Positions 11,215-24,700 of a DNA stretch of 64,000 bases are shown one piece after another (the stretch's first letter is position 1; each line of letters opens with the position of its first letter). This DNA is from Chimonanthus salicifolius. Lineage: Eukaryota; Streptophyta; Magnoliopsida; Laurales; Calycanthaceae. A model generated the notes under the pieces. It saw nothing but the letters and a program-made list of their open reading frames with translations, did no database searches and had not been told where the DNA came from. The position numbers were made by a program, and so were the translations under genes. The stretch is from positions 34,210,631-34,274,630 of the forward strand of contig CM023539.1 in the NCBI GenBank assembly GCA_013350335.1. The letters are read 5' to 3'.

Positions 11215-12330
11215 GCATATGATTCATCAATTTTATTTTTATTTCTTATTTGGTTTGATGTATTATTTATTTATTTATTTGAGGGTATTTTGTTTTATTT
11301 TACATTTAGGGGTATTTTCGTCATTTTGTTGGTGTGTTCATTATAAATACATTGTAAGCCTTTTTAGGGCAATCAGTTGATGAATGAAATTGAAGTTTTC
11401 TTCTGCTGTTTGTACGACAAAAATACATAAGAGCGATTTCTTTGGCGTGAGGCCCTTCTTTTGGCGTGAAGCCTAGTGTGAGGCTATCATCCTTCCATCT
11501 TCTTCAAGTACTTCTTCTTCCTTCTCTTTCTATTTTCTCTTCTTCTTCCCCATCCTCTTTGTTTTCCTTTTGATTTCACAAACCCAACAGTCCTTTCCAG
11601 TTGCCTCTACCCCTAAGGCCCCTTTGGGTCTCGCCACCCCTCTCCTAAGCCCCTATTGCTGCCATGAACCATTAACCCTCCTTCTGTAAGCCATTCTAAG
11701 CCCTCCTACACTGTTGTTCCTCATCTCTTTCGCCAAACAGCCATCGTCCTTGTGTAGCAGCCACTAAAACCCATTGTCTTTCTTTCGTCCCTCCCCTAGA
11801 CACCCTCCTTCACTGCCGTCACTCCTAAACACATCCCCTTGGCTGCCGTAACCCACAACTAAGCCCTTTTCTTTGTTTCATGACTTCTTTTTCCCAATTG
11901 TGTTTTGTCTCTTGCACAACATTGGCCGGACCCACCTTTTGTCATTTATCCCACTCTATTTACTCATTTACCCCTTTCTTTTATATTTTATTTATCATAT
12001 GCCACCCATCTAGCCTATCATTAGCCATTTAAATCCATTTAAGATATTCTATTCTTAGGATTTGCATGTTTATTTGTGGTAAAATTTATATTCATTCATT
12101 GCATATGTTAATTGGGATTTAATGTCAGTTTATTTTAGTTTTAGGGTGTATTATTTTCATCCCTTTTAATCTTTAGAGAACCACATTTAGGCATTTAGGG
12201 TCACCCTATTAGTTGTCCTGCCTCACGAACCTGGGCTGAGATCTTGGTAGGATTAGGAAGGAAGGAAGGAACAAATCGAAAATCGACTCCCACCGTTGGT
12301 ATTACAATGAACAAATTGACATTAGATGAA
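11215..12330 (+). mobile_element. LTR-like element, + copy of the 6875-7985 family
   Basis: A TATA-like ttataaatac lies at 11342, followed by gaatgaaattgaag and a long C/T-rich leader (11490-11900). The segment 12110-12230 (ttagggtgtattattttcat) matches the minus-strand copy at 6880-6990. No coding capacity is visible in either copy. Ends are not resolved. Confidence 0.45.
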
Positions 12331-13331
12331 GCATACAAATGACTCCTCAGATTAGTGGTGACATCGGCAGAGATGCAGGTCAGTCCTCAGGAGGTCTACG
12401 GTCTTTCTTTGACAAAATTACCAAGAGTGACCAAAAGAATTGGACCAATCTTTTGACTAGTCGTTCGGACACTCTTAATGATTGATTTACTTTAGGAAAT
12501 TTAAGTCTTTATTTGGTTTTATTTTTCAGTTTTCCCTATTATTCTCCACTATTCTCACGTAGGCGGAGGTTAGTGGCCCATTTTGTTTTTTCAGAATCTT
12601 TCTTTGAATCTGGAAACAAGCCCATCCTTGTAGATAATCATTTGCGCCAGAACTACATGACACATTGTTGAGAAACCAGTTTTGTCATTTCTTACCCCCT
12701 TTGGCTGATGATTCGCCCCATCACCAAGGCTTTGTACCCTCCTGCACTAGGAGGTCACCGGTTGAACTTAAGTTTTAGGATGGGGGACTTCATTACCGAC
12801 CAACTCACTGAATTCTCATCCGGTGGATCAGTGTCCATGCATGATTCTACCCTAATCCTTTCTTTGGGTTTTGAGTTTAGGTTTGGATTCTTTAAGATCC
12901 TCCTTATATTTAAGTATGGTGTCCTCTCTCTCTTATATAATTTTGAACCAGCTTAACAAGTTCCATTTTGGCGCCGTACTAGGGGCTTTCTTTGACTCCT
13001 TGATATCAAGTGTTGCCCACATTATAGACCCACCTGAGAGAGACTCCTCCTGAGCTTCTCATGGTTTAAATCCTTCGTCAGTTTTCTCTCCCTTTCAGTA
13101 TGCATTACCAAGGACCGCTTCATAATTCTCAATTGGCAATCCTATGGTTTCCCAATGGTTTGATTCGAAGACTACACAATTCTTTTCTGTAAAGTATCTG
13201 ATCCATCCCTTTACAAACACATTTATTGCATCTAGTCTTCGTGTCCCACCAACCAATTCACTGGAGTTCCTCCTAGCTCACCCCATGGAGTACTTCTTCG
13301 TACGAAGGTTTGTAGTTTGACCTCATAGTGG
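12331..13331. other. possible Ty3 LTR end with tRNA-Asp-type primer site
   Basis: Bases 12969-12985 read tggcgccgtactagggg, close to the TGGCGCCGTTGCCGGGG primer-binding site (complement of the tRNA-Asp 3' end) of Athila-like elements. It follows a TATA-like tcttatataat (12931) and a cttaaca end. The interior downstream has no recognisable gag. This may be a degraded LTR-to-internal junction. Confidence 0.35.
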
Positions 13332-13342
13332 AATCTTCCTTT

Positions 13343-13444
13343 TTTTTTTTTGAGTGGTAATGAAGAAGAAATATTATTAAAGAAAACAAATAGTACAAGG
13401 AGGTGGTCTAAAAGGTATAGACCAAAGAAGAGAAACCAAATTGA
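13343..13444 (-). mobile_element. about 100-bp L1 3' end, 5'-truncated
   Basis: On the minus strand it reads a T-rich 3'UTR ending cattaccactc followed by poly(A), the tail shared by other L1 copies here. An 11-bp repeat aatcttccttt flanks it at 13332-13342 and 13445-13455. Confidence 0.75.
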
Positions 13445-13455
13445 AATCTTCCTTT

Positions 13456-14424
13456 GATTCCAGTGTCCTTGGATGCATGCATTTTTAGCCGACCTACATT
13501 TCACCCACCAGAGGGATGCGGGAATTATTCTGTGGACTGCATGGACTTTTCTTTGGTCTTCAATTAGGATCTTTTATAGGTTTTGCACAAACAAGAGCAG
13601 CATGCTGCTTTCACTTAGGTGGAAACTCTTGTTTGCCTCGGATTTCCCTACTTCTGTTGACCTCAGCATCCAGCTTTTCGGACACTTCGACTCGCGAAAG
13701 AACTCAAAATAGATAGAGCACACAGGAAGATTGTTCCACAAAGTAAAATCCTTATGCTTCCAGGCTATACTTCGCATGTCGGCTAATGTATTAATGGATA
13801 GTTGGCCAGTGTAGAGCTATGGAGAAGGTCGTCTATACCCTGACAGAGAGAGCACGGAACAAAGGTCAACATACACTCATGGATACAATCATCAGCTCAC
13901 AAAAGCTACAAATGCCTGTCAAACCAAAAATGTTGTCATTGCTCTTTCTCCATGTCAGACGCAACTCATGCGAACGATCCCGCAGCCACTCAATCAATCC
14001 GAAGAGGAAGAGTTCATGGCACTATAAAAAGGAAAAAGTTTCTTGATCCAGACTCTAAAGATCACACAGGAAGGAGCAAGCTCGGAGGAGGATTCTAGAC
14101 TTGCCGTCTTCTGCAACTGATGTTTCAACACTGTTGCAACATTCTATATAGACCGGTCAGAAAACAGAAGCGAGACATGGAGAGCTAGAAGCAGAGATAC
14201 ATCCACACACAGCGAGCTACAGAGAGACTGATAAAGAGGGGGGAGAGAAAGGGCCGAGAGACAGAAAGGAAAGAGTCACTGTAATTAGAGTGATAATTGT
14301 GCTTGAGAATTGCTGCTTGTATTTATTCAAATAGATCAATTTAAACATTAAAGGTTCTATATTCATGATCATCTAATTAGTAGTGTGTTCTTGGGTTTAT
14401 TTTTATCAGTTCACCAGGGATTAA
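13456..14424. other. unclassified, no confident gene
   Basis: Contains open frames of 60-80 codons on both strands, with no family resemblance I can name. A TATA-like cactataaaaagg (14021) and gag-rich purine runs (14160-14280) may be remnants of a retroelement leader. Confidence 0.3.
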
Positions 14425-14745
14425 CCTCAAATTTCCAAGATCTCGGCCGATATGGGCCATATTGGATATTGGCCCAGATCTCTCCTTTTTTTTTTTTGGA
14501 AAATATCGGTATTTTTTTATATTTTAATTTTTCTGAATTAAAAAAATAAAAAAATGATAGGATGCCCGATTTTGAAAGAAAAAAAAATTGAAATTGAAAT
14601 ATCGGCCGAGATATCGGCTTGGGCCCACGGCTGATACCTTGTTTTTTTTTTTTTTAAATCGATAAAATTGAATATCGGCGATAGTGTCGACCAAGATATC
14701 TCGTGCTAAAAAAATTGAGATATCTTGTATCGGCCGTGATTTTTT
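14425..14745. mobile_element. non-autonomous element rich in atatcggcc motifs
   Basis: Short palindromic words cggccgatat, atatcggccgag and related forms cluster at both sides of a poly(T)/poly(A) interior. The interior tttttctgaattaaaaaa recurs in reverse orientation at 34160-34230 between the same kind of motifs. Termini are not resolved; a TIR element with subterminal repeats is the likeliest class. Confidence 0.5.
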
Positions 14746-14860
14746 TCTTTGACGATGACCACCGATCAGTCTGAATTTTGTTTTTACTTTCAATAAGCAA
14801 CATTAACCGTTGAGGATATTTACTCACTGCAAACATTTAATATATTCCATGAGTTTGTTT

Positions 14861-14864
<4 letters not shown>

Positions 14865-14926
<62 letters not shown>
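14865..14926. repeat. (TA)n microsatellite
   Basis: About 30 uninterrupted TA units. Confidence 0.95.
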
Positions 14927-14929
<3 letters not shown>

Positions 14930-15104
14930 AAAAGACTCATTGAATTCCACAGTTTAACCAAATACCCAATGAGGTGCTCCATTTGATAACATATTCACAT
15001 ACTAATTTGAGTGACCTTTTACACTTCACTTAAAAGGAGCTATCAATGCAGGTTATGGTGGCTATAATTATGTATTTGATATACTCCCTTTTATATATCA
15101 CATA

Positions 15105-16323
15105 CAGTGCTGGCCCTCGCTATAGGCGAAATAGGTGGTCGCCTAAGGCCCTCAAATAAATAGGGCCCCTAAGTCTATAAGCTCCTTTACTATATATTAA
15201 ATAGTTAATAATGTATAATTAAAGCACAACTTCACTCTTGTCCAGTCGGTTAGAATAGTCTCTTTACAAATATGAGACCCACAATAAAATCTGAGCTGCA
15301 TTAATAATAATAATTATTTTATTTTTATCAAGTTATTTAATAATAAGAATAAAAAATAACAATAATTTGAATTAATACTACTTGAAATCATTTGACTATT
15401 TTTAACTATTTCAAATTTAGAACACTCAAAATTGAAAATTTATATATTGATAATTTTTCTACTCAATTTAAAGCGTAGTTTCTAAAAAAATTAAAATAAT
15501 GATAGTAACAATCATAATAATTATTATTATAATCCTCATTTTATTGAGTTCAATAATAATAATAATAAAATAATTTTAATTATTAAAGAATCTTTTAAAA
15601 TATATCTATCATCTAAATAAAGAGAAAGAGAAATCTATATTGAGTTGATAATTTTGAATAAAAAATAATTTAAAGCTTTTAAAATTTGAAGAGATGAAAA
15701 AACATAACTTTATTCATTTGATCAATGTAGATTTTATTAGAAGTAATATACATGTATAAATCATTATAATTAAGACAATTTTTAATTTTTTAAAAAATAC
15801 AGAAAAATTGAAAAATTAAAATAATAATAATATCTTCGTTTCAAATGAGAATTTACATTAGTGTCACACTCGAATATGATAAAAGATGCAGTACCAAAAG
15901 AATGAATTGCCAAATTATATAAAAAAAATGAATTGTTGTTTTTTAAATGTATGAATTGCTTATAAAATAATGTTGATTATACCAATTACAGTTACCTATT
16001 TAAAAATAAGTTTATCAAAGTTAAAACTGATAAAATCTTATCTTCGGTCTAAAATGTCATAAGAAAGATTTAATGAATTAGCTATCTTATCTATTGAAAA
16101 ATAAATGTTAAAAAAAACTTAAATATAGTAATTTAATTAATAATTTTGCATTTCAAAATTAGAATAAATTTTAAATAATACTTTGTTATAAATTTGATTA
16201 TAATATTTTATTTAGTTTCACACATTGTAAAAAAAAAATTATATAATTTTATTTTTTGTGAGTATATAAAGGCCCCATCTTGAAAACTTGCCTAAGGCCC
16301 CTAAAATCTCAGGGCTGGCCCTG
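15105..16323. mobile_element. hAT-like non-autonomous element, 1.2 kb
   Basis: The ends cagtgctggccct and agggctggccctg are inverted, and a second inverted block cctaaggccc lies just inside each end. Flanks atcacata (15097-15104) and atcacaca (16324-16331) form an 8-bp target duplication with one mismatch, the size typical of hAT elements. The interior is very AT-rich and carries no transposase. Confidence 0.8.
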
Positions 16324-16504
16324 ATCACACACTAATAGCTTCATCTAATTTAGTCTTTAATAAAGGATTTAATAATGTACTATTCTAGACTCTTATAGTT
16401 TTACAATGTAATGAATGCCTTTGCCATGGAGATTTCATTCCATCCCATGTCTCCTAACAGATTTTGTCCGTATTAAGATGGCTGGTCATATACAAATCTA
16501 CAAA

Positions 16505-16505
<1 letters not shown>

Positions 16506-16586
<81 letters not shown>
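16506..16586. repeat. (TA)n microsatellite
   Basis: About 40 TA units. Confidence 0.95.
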
Positions 16587-16587
<1 letters not shown>

Positions 16588-16695
16588 CATGTTTCAAATA
16601 GAAGAGACTCCAAGATAAGGTCTACAAGTTTAAGGATTAAGAATAATTTGAAGTCCTTAAAATTTGGATAAGATTAAAATATATAGTTTCACTTA

Positions 16696-16887
16696 AGGAA
16701 GTGATTCGGGCACCATCGCTTTTACGGTATGTGCATCAAAATTAAGTGGAATGCTGTCCAAACTTTCTTCAATTTCGTCTTTTCTTTTGTTTTCAATTAA
16801 TTTTGTATAAAATGGGTATTCCATTTAATTTTAGTGCACTTAGGGTAAAAGTGATGGTGCACCGTGATGGTGCACCGATCACTTCCC
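16696..16887. mobile_element. 192-bp MITE with 8-bp target duplication
   Basis: Left end ggaagtgattcgggcaccat pairs with the right end atggtgcaccgatcacttcc. The 8-bp flanks ttcactta at 16688-16695 and 16888-16895 are identical. An internal gatggtgcaccg is doubled near the right end. Confidence 0.8.
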
Positions 16888-17864
16888 TTCACTTATGTCC
16901 TTAAAATTTAGATAAGATTAAAATAATATAGTTTCATTTATCTAATTAAGATGACTATTTTGAGTCTTCCAATGTATCCATCACATTAGACTAAAATGAG
17001 CGGTAGATATGGTACAACTACAAGTTTGAAAATTAAAGCCTTCAAAGTTCGAAACTGAGAAAATATACCTTCAATAATCCAAAAGGTGAATTATTTTAAG
17101 TATCATGTTATGCTTGGACGTTTTCAATAAACCTATCAGATCTCAAGAAACTGGATACTAGAATGGGTACAAAAGTTTAGACATTTAAAATAATTTAAAT
17201 TCTTAAAAATTTGTGGAGTTCAAAAAATATGCCTTCCACGATTCAAATCAAGGAAAAAAAATTTAGTTTCAAGTTCATGGTTAGAACTTTCCAATGGACT
17301 TATCATATTGGACTCAATAAGAAAAGTTCTCTCATAATGAAGAAGACAATAATTCACACCAACGGACACATTGAATATGTGATTTTGCTCTATAAAAATT
17401 GACACGTCACTTAATTAATTAAAACTTGAAAATTGACAAAAACGCAAGAAGAATTCCAAGAAATAAATTACCACAGGGGAGAGAAGAAAACACACCAAAC
17501 CAAACTTGTATTCATGTGAGGGCCTAAAAGCCTTATTTATAATTTTTATAATGCAAAAGTAAAAGAAACTCATGCACAAAAATTCTTAAAAATAATAACA
17601 TAGAAATATAGAAATTTACATACATTTTAGGGGCCTTAAAAGTATGATTCAAAATTTTATTTAGTGAAAAATGAAACCTATACATTTTGAACCTAACCTA
17701 TTCTTTTAACAATCCTCCACTAAATACTCTCCAAATTGATGTGTTCTTTGAAAAAATTATTTTCTTATAACATTTCTATGTAACATTTGAAATATGGCCA
17801 TTCAAATCTTTCACATCTTCTAAAACATCAAACTGTAAGGGGTGTATGGACAAGAGTTAAAGCT
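16888..17864. other. AT-rich, degenerate tandem repeats, no gene
   Basis: The phrase ccttaaaatttggataagat (from 16655) recurs near 16899, and weaker relatives follow near 17030 and 17195, suggesting a decayed tandem repeat of a few hundred bp. No coding signal. Confidence 0.35.
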
Positions 17865-18030
17865 AAAAAAATTATTTCGACAAAATCTAATATTTCAAAC
17901 TAGCCCGAAAATTCCACCATTAGGTTCGATTTTTCACTTACTAGGGCCTTTCTAAAATTTCACCTGAGAATTGAACTCAGAACTCTCATTTCCTGAGGCA
18001 AGTTCTTAGCCATCACTCCAACTCCTTTGA
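17865..18030 (-). mobile_element. tRNA-derived SINE
   Basis: On the minus strand there is a tRNA-like head (gagtgatggctaag as box A, gagttcaattctc as box B) followed by a short unrelated body and a T/A-rich end. It does not fold as an intact tRNA. Flanking duplications are not clear. Confidence 0.5.
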
Positions 18031-18728
18031 ATTTTTACTCGAAAAACATTGACACTTAAATTTTAATTTTTACACCACAAATCACTGTGAATTGGATGAA
18101 TTCCTCTTTGCAATTACATACTTTTTCCTTATGACCTACTAGACATGAGCTGCAGAGGACTATTCATTTTCTCAGAGATTATGTGACAAGTCATACTTAG
18201 TTAAGATATCAATTAAATGATTTAAACGGTACTAAAGGGTATACAGCAAGTGAGATGTTTGAATCTCCTAAAATTTATACCAACTGCATGAAGTAGGTTA
18301 AATGGGTGTCATTCTTCAAATGACTCCATATAGATGGGGAAATGACTAAGATAATTTGAAGTGTGCATTAAGTGCTAGCAGAGCTAAGTACCATCTCAGA
18401 CAAAACTCTTTCATCCAATCTTAGTCTTCCTTTAGGGTGGTTTGTGGTGATTACTGGTAAATATGGATTGACTCTCTTCCCATGGTTTCTATTGGGAAGC
18501 ATCATCATGAGAATGAGAAACTGGAAATTGAACTAAATGAGCGTCTCCTTCATTTTCTTCTTAATACAAGGCAACTTCATTGTTGCCTTACATATTCTGC
18601 TTGGTTAAGTAGAACGTAGTTGTAAGACACAAACACTAATACAAAGCAAAGAGAATGGAAAGGAAAAGTAGTACATAGCTGCAAAGCTGGACAAGTTCAC
18701 CCATAAACAGAAGCTTGGAGCTGAAGTA
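18031..18728. other. 3' flank of the kinesin gene
   Basis: Includes the kinesin 3'UTR on the minus strand downstream of the stop at 18729. No other gene visible. Confidence 0.5.
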
Positions 18729-21700
18729 TCAGGTGAAGATTTCTCTAGCTGCTCTTCTAAACATGCCATGCACCTACACAAGAGTAGTCCCCCAGTTAAA
18801 TTCATATGTAATAACTCTAGCCATGGTTTTCTTCCTATATAAACAAGTTGCCTCCGATACAGTAGGATACACACTAGCCCAGATGTATTGGCTGACTCAA
18901 AGAATCTGGGGATTCCTGTACCCACTCTGAGGAATGAAACAGAATAGGCTGGATGAACTTACACAGTGGCCGAGTCCAAATATTTTGGCTTCAGGGTTTT
19001 CATCATTCCGTAAGCTGCCTTCCCTTTTCCTTTTTATTTTTACAAGGAAAAATGGCAGAAACACTTCTAAGTGTGATGAGATGCCTTTCCATCAATGGTT
19101 GTGGGAATTTTCCTTCTTGTTTGTGAAATATATCTGCTGTTGCGGCCATACAACTGATATATAATTCCAGGAGCTTATCTATTTATTTATAATTCTCAGA
19201 CTTTTTCTATCATTTTACTTTCTTCCACAAACTATTTTAATATCTGGTGCCCATGACATTATTTGTTCAGACACATTCATTCAACCTTTGTTGTAATGTG
19301 TGGGTTGAACCACCCAAGTTTTTTTTGCTGTATATAGTATGGTAATACTAATACCAGCTATGGGTTGTGGCAGGTTTACAACCAATATATGTAATCATCA
19401 TTGTCAATAATCTATGGAGAAAATTATATAGAAAATGGTCTTGCCATATATTGAGTAGTATGGAAACAGAGCAAAAATAAAAATAAAACACTCTAATCAG
19501 GCATAACTGAGTCACAAAGTTCTCATGACTTCATATATATTTAAAAATATATTAGTATATGAAAAAAATAGTCTTATCAAAATCAATAAGTGATCATCAA
19601 CAACTACGATAATGAAAAGAAATTAAAAAAATTATCTATTTAATTTAAGGAGCTCCATTTCAACTGTTTATTTATCTAGTTCAAAACTAGTAGTTGTAGA
19701 TTTTTTATGAAACTAATTCCTTTCAATTTCTTATATCAACAACTATTTTTTTAAGTTACAGAGTCACTTGACCAAATCTCCTTGTCATAGCTCAGTTGGT
19801 ATAATGTTATAGGATTAGACTAGAGGTCTTGGGTTCAACTCCTCGCGGGATTACCTGACACATGAGGCTTGCAGGTGGTTGTGTATCCGTGGGATTAGTC
19901 TCACCTCCAATGTGGGGTGGGGATACCCATGTTAAAAAAATGTCATGTAATGTGAATTGAGTCACGAGAGTCCCATGACTCAATTATGTCAGCTAGTGTT
20001 GTCCTATAAATCTAAGTGACCCTGATTGAGTAGGTGATGGACTGGTGGGAGATAAAGCTTACGTGGGGATAGTAGATCTTCCTCTTCTTTTCCCTTCTTA
20101 ATTTTTTTAAAATGATAACACGGCACAAACCTACTATCATTAAGCACTTAACCGTTATGCTATGGGTTCTTTTTAAGTGCAGTGGATCTATACTATCTTT
20201 TTAAAAGTTTTACACAACACAAATCTACTATCTTTAAGCACTTATCCATTATGCTACGGGTTCTTTTTAAGTGATCCACCCATCTCAGTGGATCTATAGT
20301 AGATCTCATGTCTTGTCCCATTTGTGAAACTTATCCTGATGGGGCAATTTTACATGCCTTTGTTATCATTTTATGACTTTTTGAAAAATCATTTGGGCAT
20401 TTTATAAAATGTGGCTGATACTGGGGATCACCCATACCCTTCTTGATCTAGCAAGCATGTATATCAGCCAGAATTTTCTATGCATGTACTAGTATACCAG
20501 ACAAATTTGCTCATATTTTGGCTGATATATCAGTTATGCCAACGTGTTCATCAGCTGAAATTTCCAAAATGAGAGTTTTTACTCATATAATGTGAAGACA
20601 ATGAAACTTTCAAAAAAATGTGCAGACAATAAGAGCAATTAGTACCTGTTTGGATGAGAGTCCTATCTTCTCCAAATCAGACAACTGCAAATCGAAAACA
20701 GCCCAATTTCTTATTGAGTACCAGGTTAATCAAAATATTATTTTATTATGAGCTAAAGCATCAATTAACATACTGATTTTAATGGCTGAGGTGATGTCTC
20801 TCTGAGCTGAAGTATGTAATCTGCTCTTTTCTGTCCAATCCCCTGATAATCAAATCAAGAGAAACATTATAAGAAAAAGGTATTGGAATAAGTTCTTGGG
20901 GACATACGATTGATCCTGTAAGCCAGAAATTACCTTTATGGCTACCAGTTCCTCTCTGCATTGGCAACAGAAAAATGAAAAAAAAAAGGTTCAGTCCCAC
21001 AAAAAGTATAACTATAGTGCAAGATATTAAGTTCCAAATGGCATTTTCCACATCTCATCAGGGTATAACATTGGATTGGCAATTTGAATCAAATAAATTT
21101 GAACATTAGTAAAATCCAATAGTTAGCTAAATAGTTACACAATAGGGCATAGTAACCGTGAAGTTCTTTTCATTGACTATTTAACCATTTCTCTAACTTT
21201 TTCCCCATAGGATGGTCAATGGTGGAATCAATTTCATGGTTACTATTGTGGGATGATAGTTCACATCTACTACTTTTCCTGAAAATCAAAGAGTGGAGCA
21301 GGCCTGTGGGGGGACCTTTGGAAGAAAGAGATTATTACTCTTAGTTTGCTAGAGGAGTGGGAAGGTGTAGAGGAAGAAAGGGATTTGTTTGAGGTGGAAC
21401 TGAGAGAGAAGAGTAGCATATGGCTAAACTTTGGGAGCTTCTCTAGAGGGAAGAGGTTGAGTGGAGATGGAAGTCACGGACTACATGGCTTAGGAAGAGG
21501 GACATAAATACTAATTTTTTTCATCATGATGGCCAATGCGAGAAGATTGGTTAACACTATCAATGTTTTGATGGTGAATGGGAAAAGGGTTGAGGGGAAG
21601 AGGGAAGTAAGATTGGCAGTGAAGAATCATTTCCTCACAATCTTTGCACCAATGGTGGAGGAGGGAAGGGTGCCTCCATTGCTTGAGCCACCTCGTTCAC

Positions 21701-24700
21701 ATAACACTCCCCCATTCTTCGGATGAGTCTAATTTGCACCTCCATGCTTGGGCACATACTTTGGATCCTCGCGCCAGGGTTGACTCTCCTGCTAATGCTA
21801 TGCAATTCTTTACAGATTTGATTCCCTTAACCCATGTATGCACACAAACAAGGGCCTTTGCTTCTTCTGTTATGCACAGATTCGATCACTCTGTGAATCT
21901 GCAGGAGGAGGACTTTCCAACACTGGCAGCATAAAATGACCACCAGAGTCATGAGGTTGTTGCTAGGGTGCTGATTGAGGAAGCAACGTCGTCTGGTACA
22001 CAAAACACAGGTGAGAACTATAATCCAGGGGATTTAACTATACCTAGTGTGGAGGTAGTACCAGCTTCACCTATCGTAGGAGGTGCCATTCCCACTCAAT
22101 CTTTTGATGTCTCAGACCCTAGATGTAGGAAAGGGAGGTAAGCCCCTCTTGGAAGGGGTTAACTTTGACAAAATTTCAAAGGAAAAGAGTAGATGGCTAG
22201 TGTTTGAGGATGAAAAGATATTGGGGGTTTTAGGGAGCATCGATGGGGATACGGCTCTAGGGCTGGAGGGCTTCAACTTTAGATTCCCAAAAGTTTGTTA
22301 CGGAATCGTACGTAAGGATTTCTTGAGGTTTTCAAGGAGTTCATGGTATGAAATCATCAATAAGGAGCTGAAAAATCCCATAATCTCCTTTATATCAAAG
22401 AAAGAGGAAAGTTCCAAAAGATTTTATTATTTAAGCGAGGTTATGAATTTATCGAACATTCATTTATTGAGGTTTTACTGTAATCGGTACAAAAAGTGAT
22501 GTCCACAGTTGGAATTGTGTCATGTAGCATGATTTGGAGTCTACTAATATTGAAGGTAATAGTTCACAAATTTAATAATATTGAAGGTAAAATTTCACAA
22601 TTCCATTTTGGCTCATGGAATTCACTGTTTGGATTTGCTAATTTTAATGAATAGACTAGTTTAATTCTAATGTAATTAGAATTAAGTTTGCATTGTTTGT
22701 ATGTCCAGGTTTATCTAATTTAAAGGTAATTATCATTCTCTCCACCACTAATTTACTTATAACCCTAAATCACTTGGTCAAACATCATATATTGTGCGAT
22801 GGTCAAAATAACTAGTTTCATGTATATACTGACATTTTGATAAGTTTTCTCGAAACCTATTGGGCATTTCTTTGCAAAATTTGGAGTCAAACAACTCAGA
22901 CTCTGAGGTCTTCCTCTTTTGAACTTGGCGAGACTTGATCAATGACCTTGTATTATTTCTCTTTTGGAGGGGCATTGTCTTTGTTTTTTGTTGTTTTCCT
23001 TTAGTGGCTGGTCTAGCTCTTTTAGACCTCTCTTTTGTATTGTAATGCCTTTTTCTGTACTTGGTTTTCTTATTTAATGAAATCTTCGTTGTTACCACTC
23101 AAAAAAAAAAAACCTATTCACTTTTAGAACACCTTTTTGATACACAAGAAAAGCATTTCAGGAAACAGTATATAAAATGATGTGACAGTGTGACACATAA
23201 TATGAATAATAATAGAGTAGAGAATAGTGAGAAGTTTGAAATAAAATGGAACTAGTTCAGTCAATTCAGAACTAGACCAATCAATATCGAATCAAAGTGT
23301 TAATTACTTATGATTTCAAAATATCTGTTTGGAAAGTAAACACTTCCCCGATTATACACCTTCTCTAAACGAATAATAAATAAGCCATTCATTTTAGCAC
23401 TACAGGGCAGAACTACAATTCATCTCAGATTAGGGTTTTATTTAGAACATGAGCCATAATAATAATCTTGATCTTGGAAATGCAAATCTAACCACTCAAG
23501 GACTTGCTTCTTATGTTTACTAATAAATTTCAGATGATGCATGTGAAGAGCCATAAATGCCTCAATGAACTTCTACTAATGTCAAGCATTATAAGTAATT
23601 AATTTGGCCGGAAGAAAACTCACTTGCTGGCTGTATTCAAGAATGCAAGGTACTCTTGAACAAGTGAGTTCTGTATATTCATCACATAAGCATAACAAGA
23701 AGAAACCAATGTCATCATCTAGCTTGAATATGGTAGAGCATATGATACTGAAAAAAAAAAAAAAAACTAATTTTCAATGTTGTTTGCTACAGACCTTTAC
23801 ACCAGAACTTTGTGCATTGAATTTACCAAGTGGGGTGCCATCAGCCACTTGTACATTTTCATTATCACAATGAAACACATATGGTGTTTTTGGGCTTCGT
23901 GGATTTAATAGTACTAAACAAATTTGGTCATCTGACAAAAGCTCCTTGCGAGGTGGTATTTTTGTGTTTGAATGGATAGGGGAGAGGACTTTTCGAAGTG
24001 AATTTTGTAGTGCTTTAATCTTTTCACTGATTGGTGGTGAACCCATGAAATTGGGAGATGGGTTGATCATATTTTCCTTGTCCAGACAATCTTCTGCATG
24101 AAAAAATAAATATAATTCAACACCTTAACAATCATCTTCATTTCCTTCAAATGTCAAAAGCAAATTGTAAAAAAGGTTTATGAATTCTAGTGAGTTTAAA
24201 TGATACCTGGCAGATATGGTGATGGTTTTACTGGATTTGCATCATTTCTTATGTTCTCCTTTCCATCATCCTCATCATCAGTGTTATTACGGGATGTGAT
24301 CTATGGCAAAATACCCAATTATAATCCAACAATAAAAACAGAAAAATAAAATCGATGGCGAGCAGCTTTTTTTTGTCTGTATATCATCAAGTGATAGTGA
24401 AGAGAACTAACGCTGGATGATTCCAACTGATCAACATCATGAAGGGTAGTCATGCGTTCTTCATGGCTCTCATCTTTACAAAAGGTTGAAGCATCGTCTG
24501 AGATAACGTGACCTTTTTCCTCTACTTCATTGCAGGATTCTTCCTGTTAGAAAGAGCTAGAGTGACTAGAAGGGCATTCGATGGATTAAGATTTGTTGAA
24601 CATAAAGTAATCAGAGATCAGATGAAGAACTCTTCAATACATCCGACTTCATTTGATATAAAGTAGTCTTTTCAGTTTTTGTATGCCTGAAATCATACAA

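Noticed and set aside
13473..13777. Overlapping open frames on both strands as possible genes
   Set aside because: No start context, splice signals or family resemblance; sits among LINE and LTR debris.
16415..16618. 67-codon open frame with alternating Tyr-Ile
   Set aside because: It is a translation of the (TA)n microsatellite, not a protein.
19777..19850. tRNA gene candidate
   Set aside because: A and B boxes are present but the acceptor and anticodon stems do not pair and a SINE body follows.
22778..23098. 106-codon Lys/Arg-rich minus-strand frame
   Set aside because: It is antisense to the T-rich L1 3'UTR and poly(A) tail.
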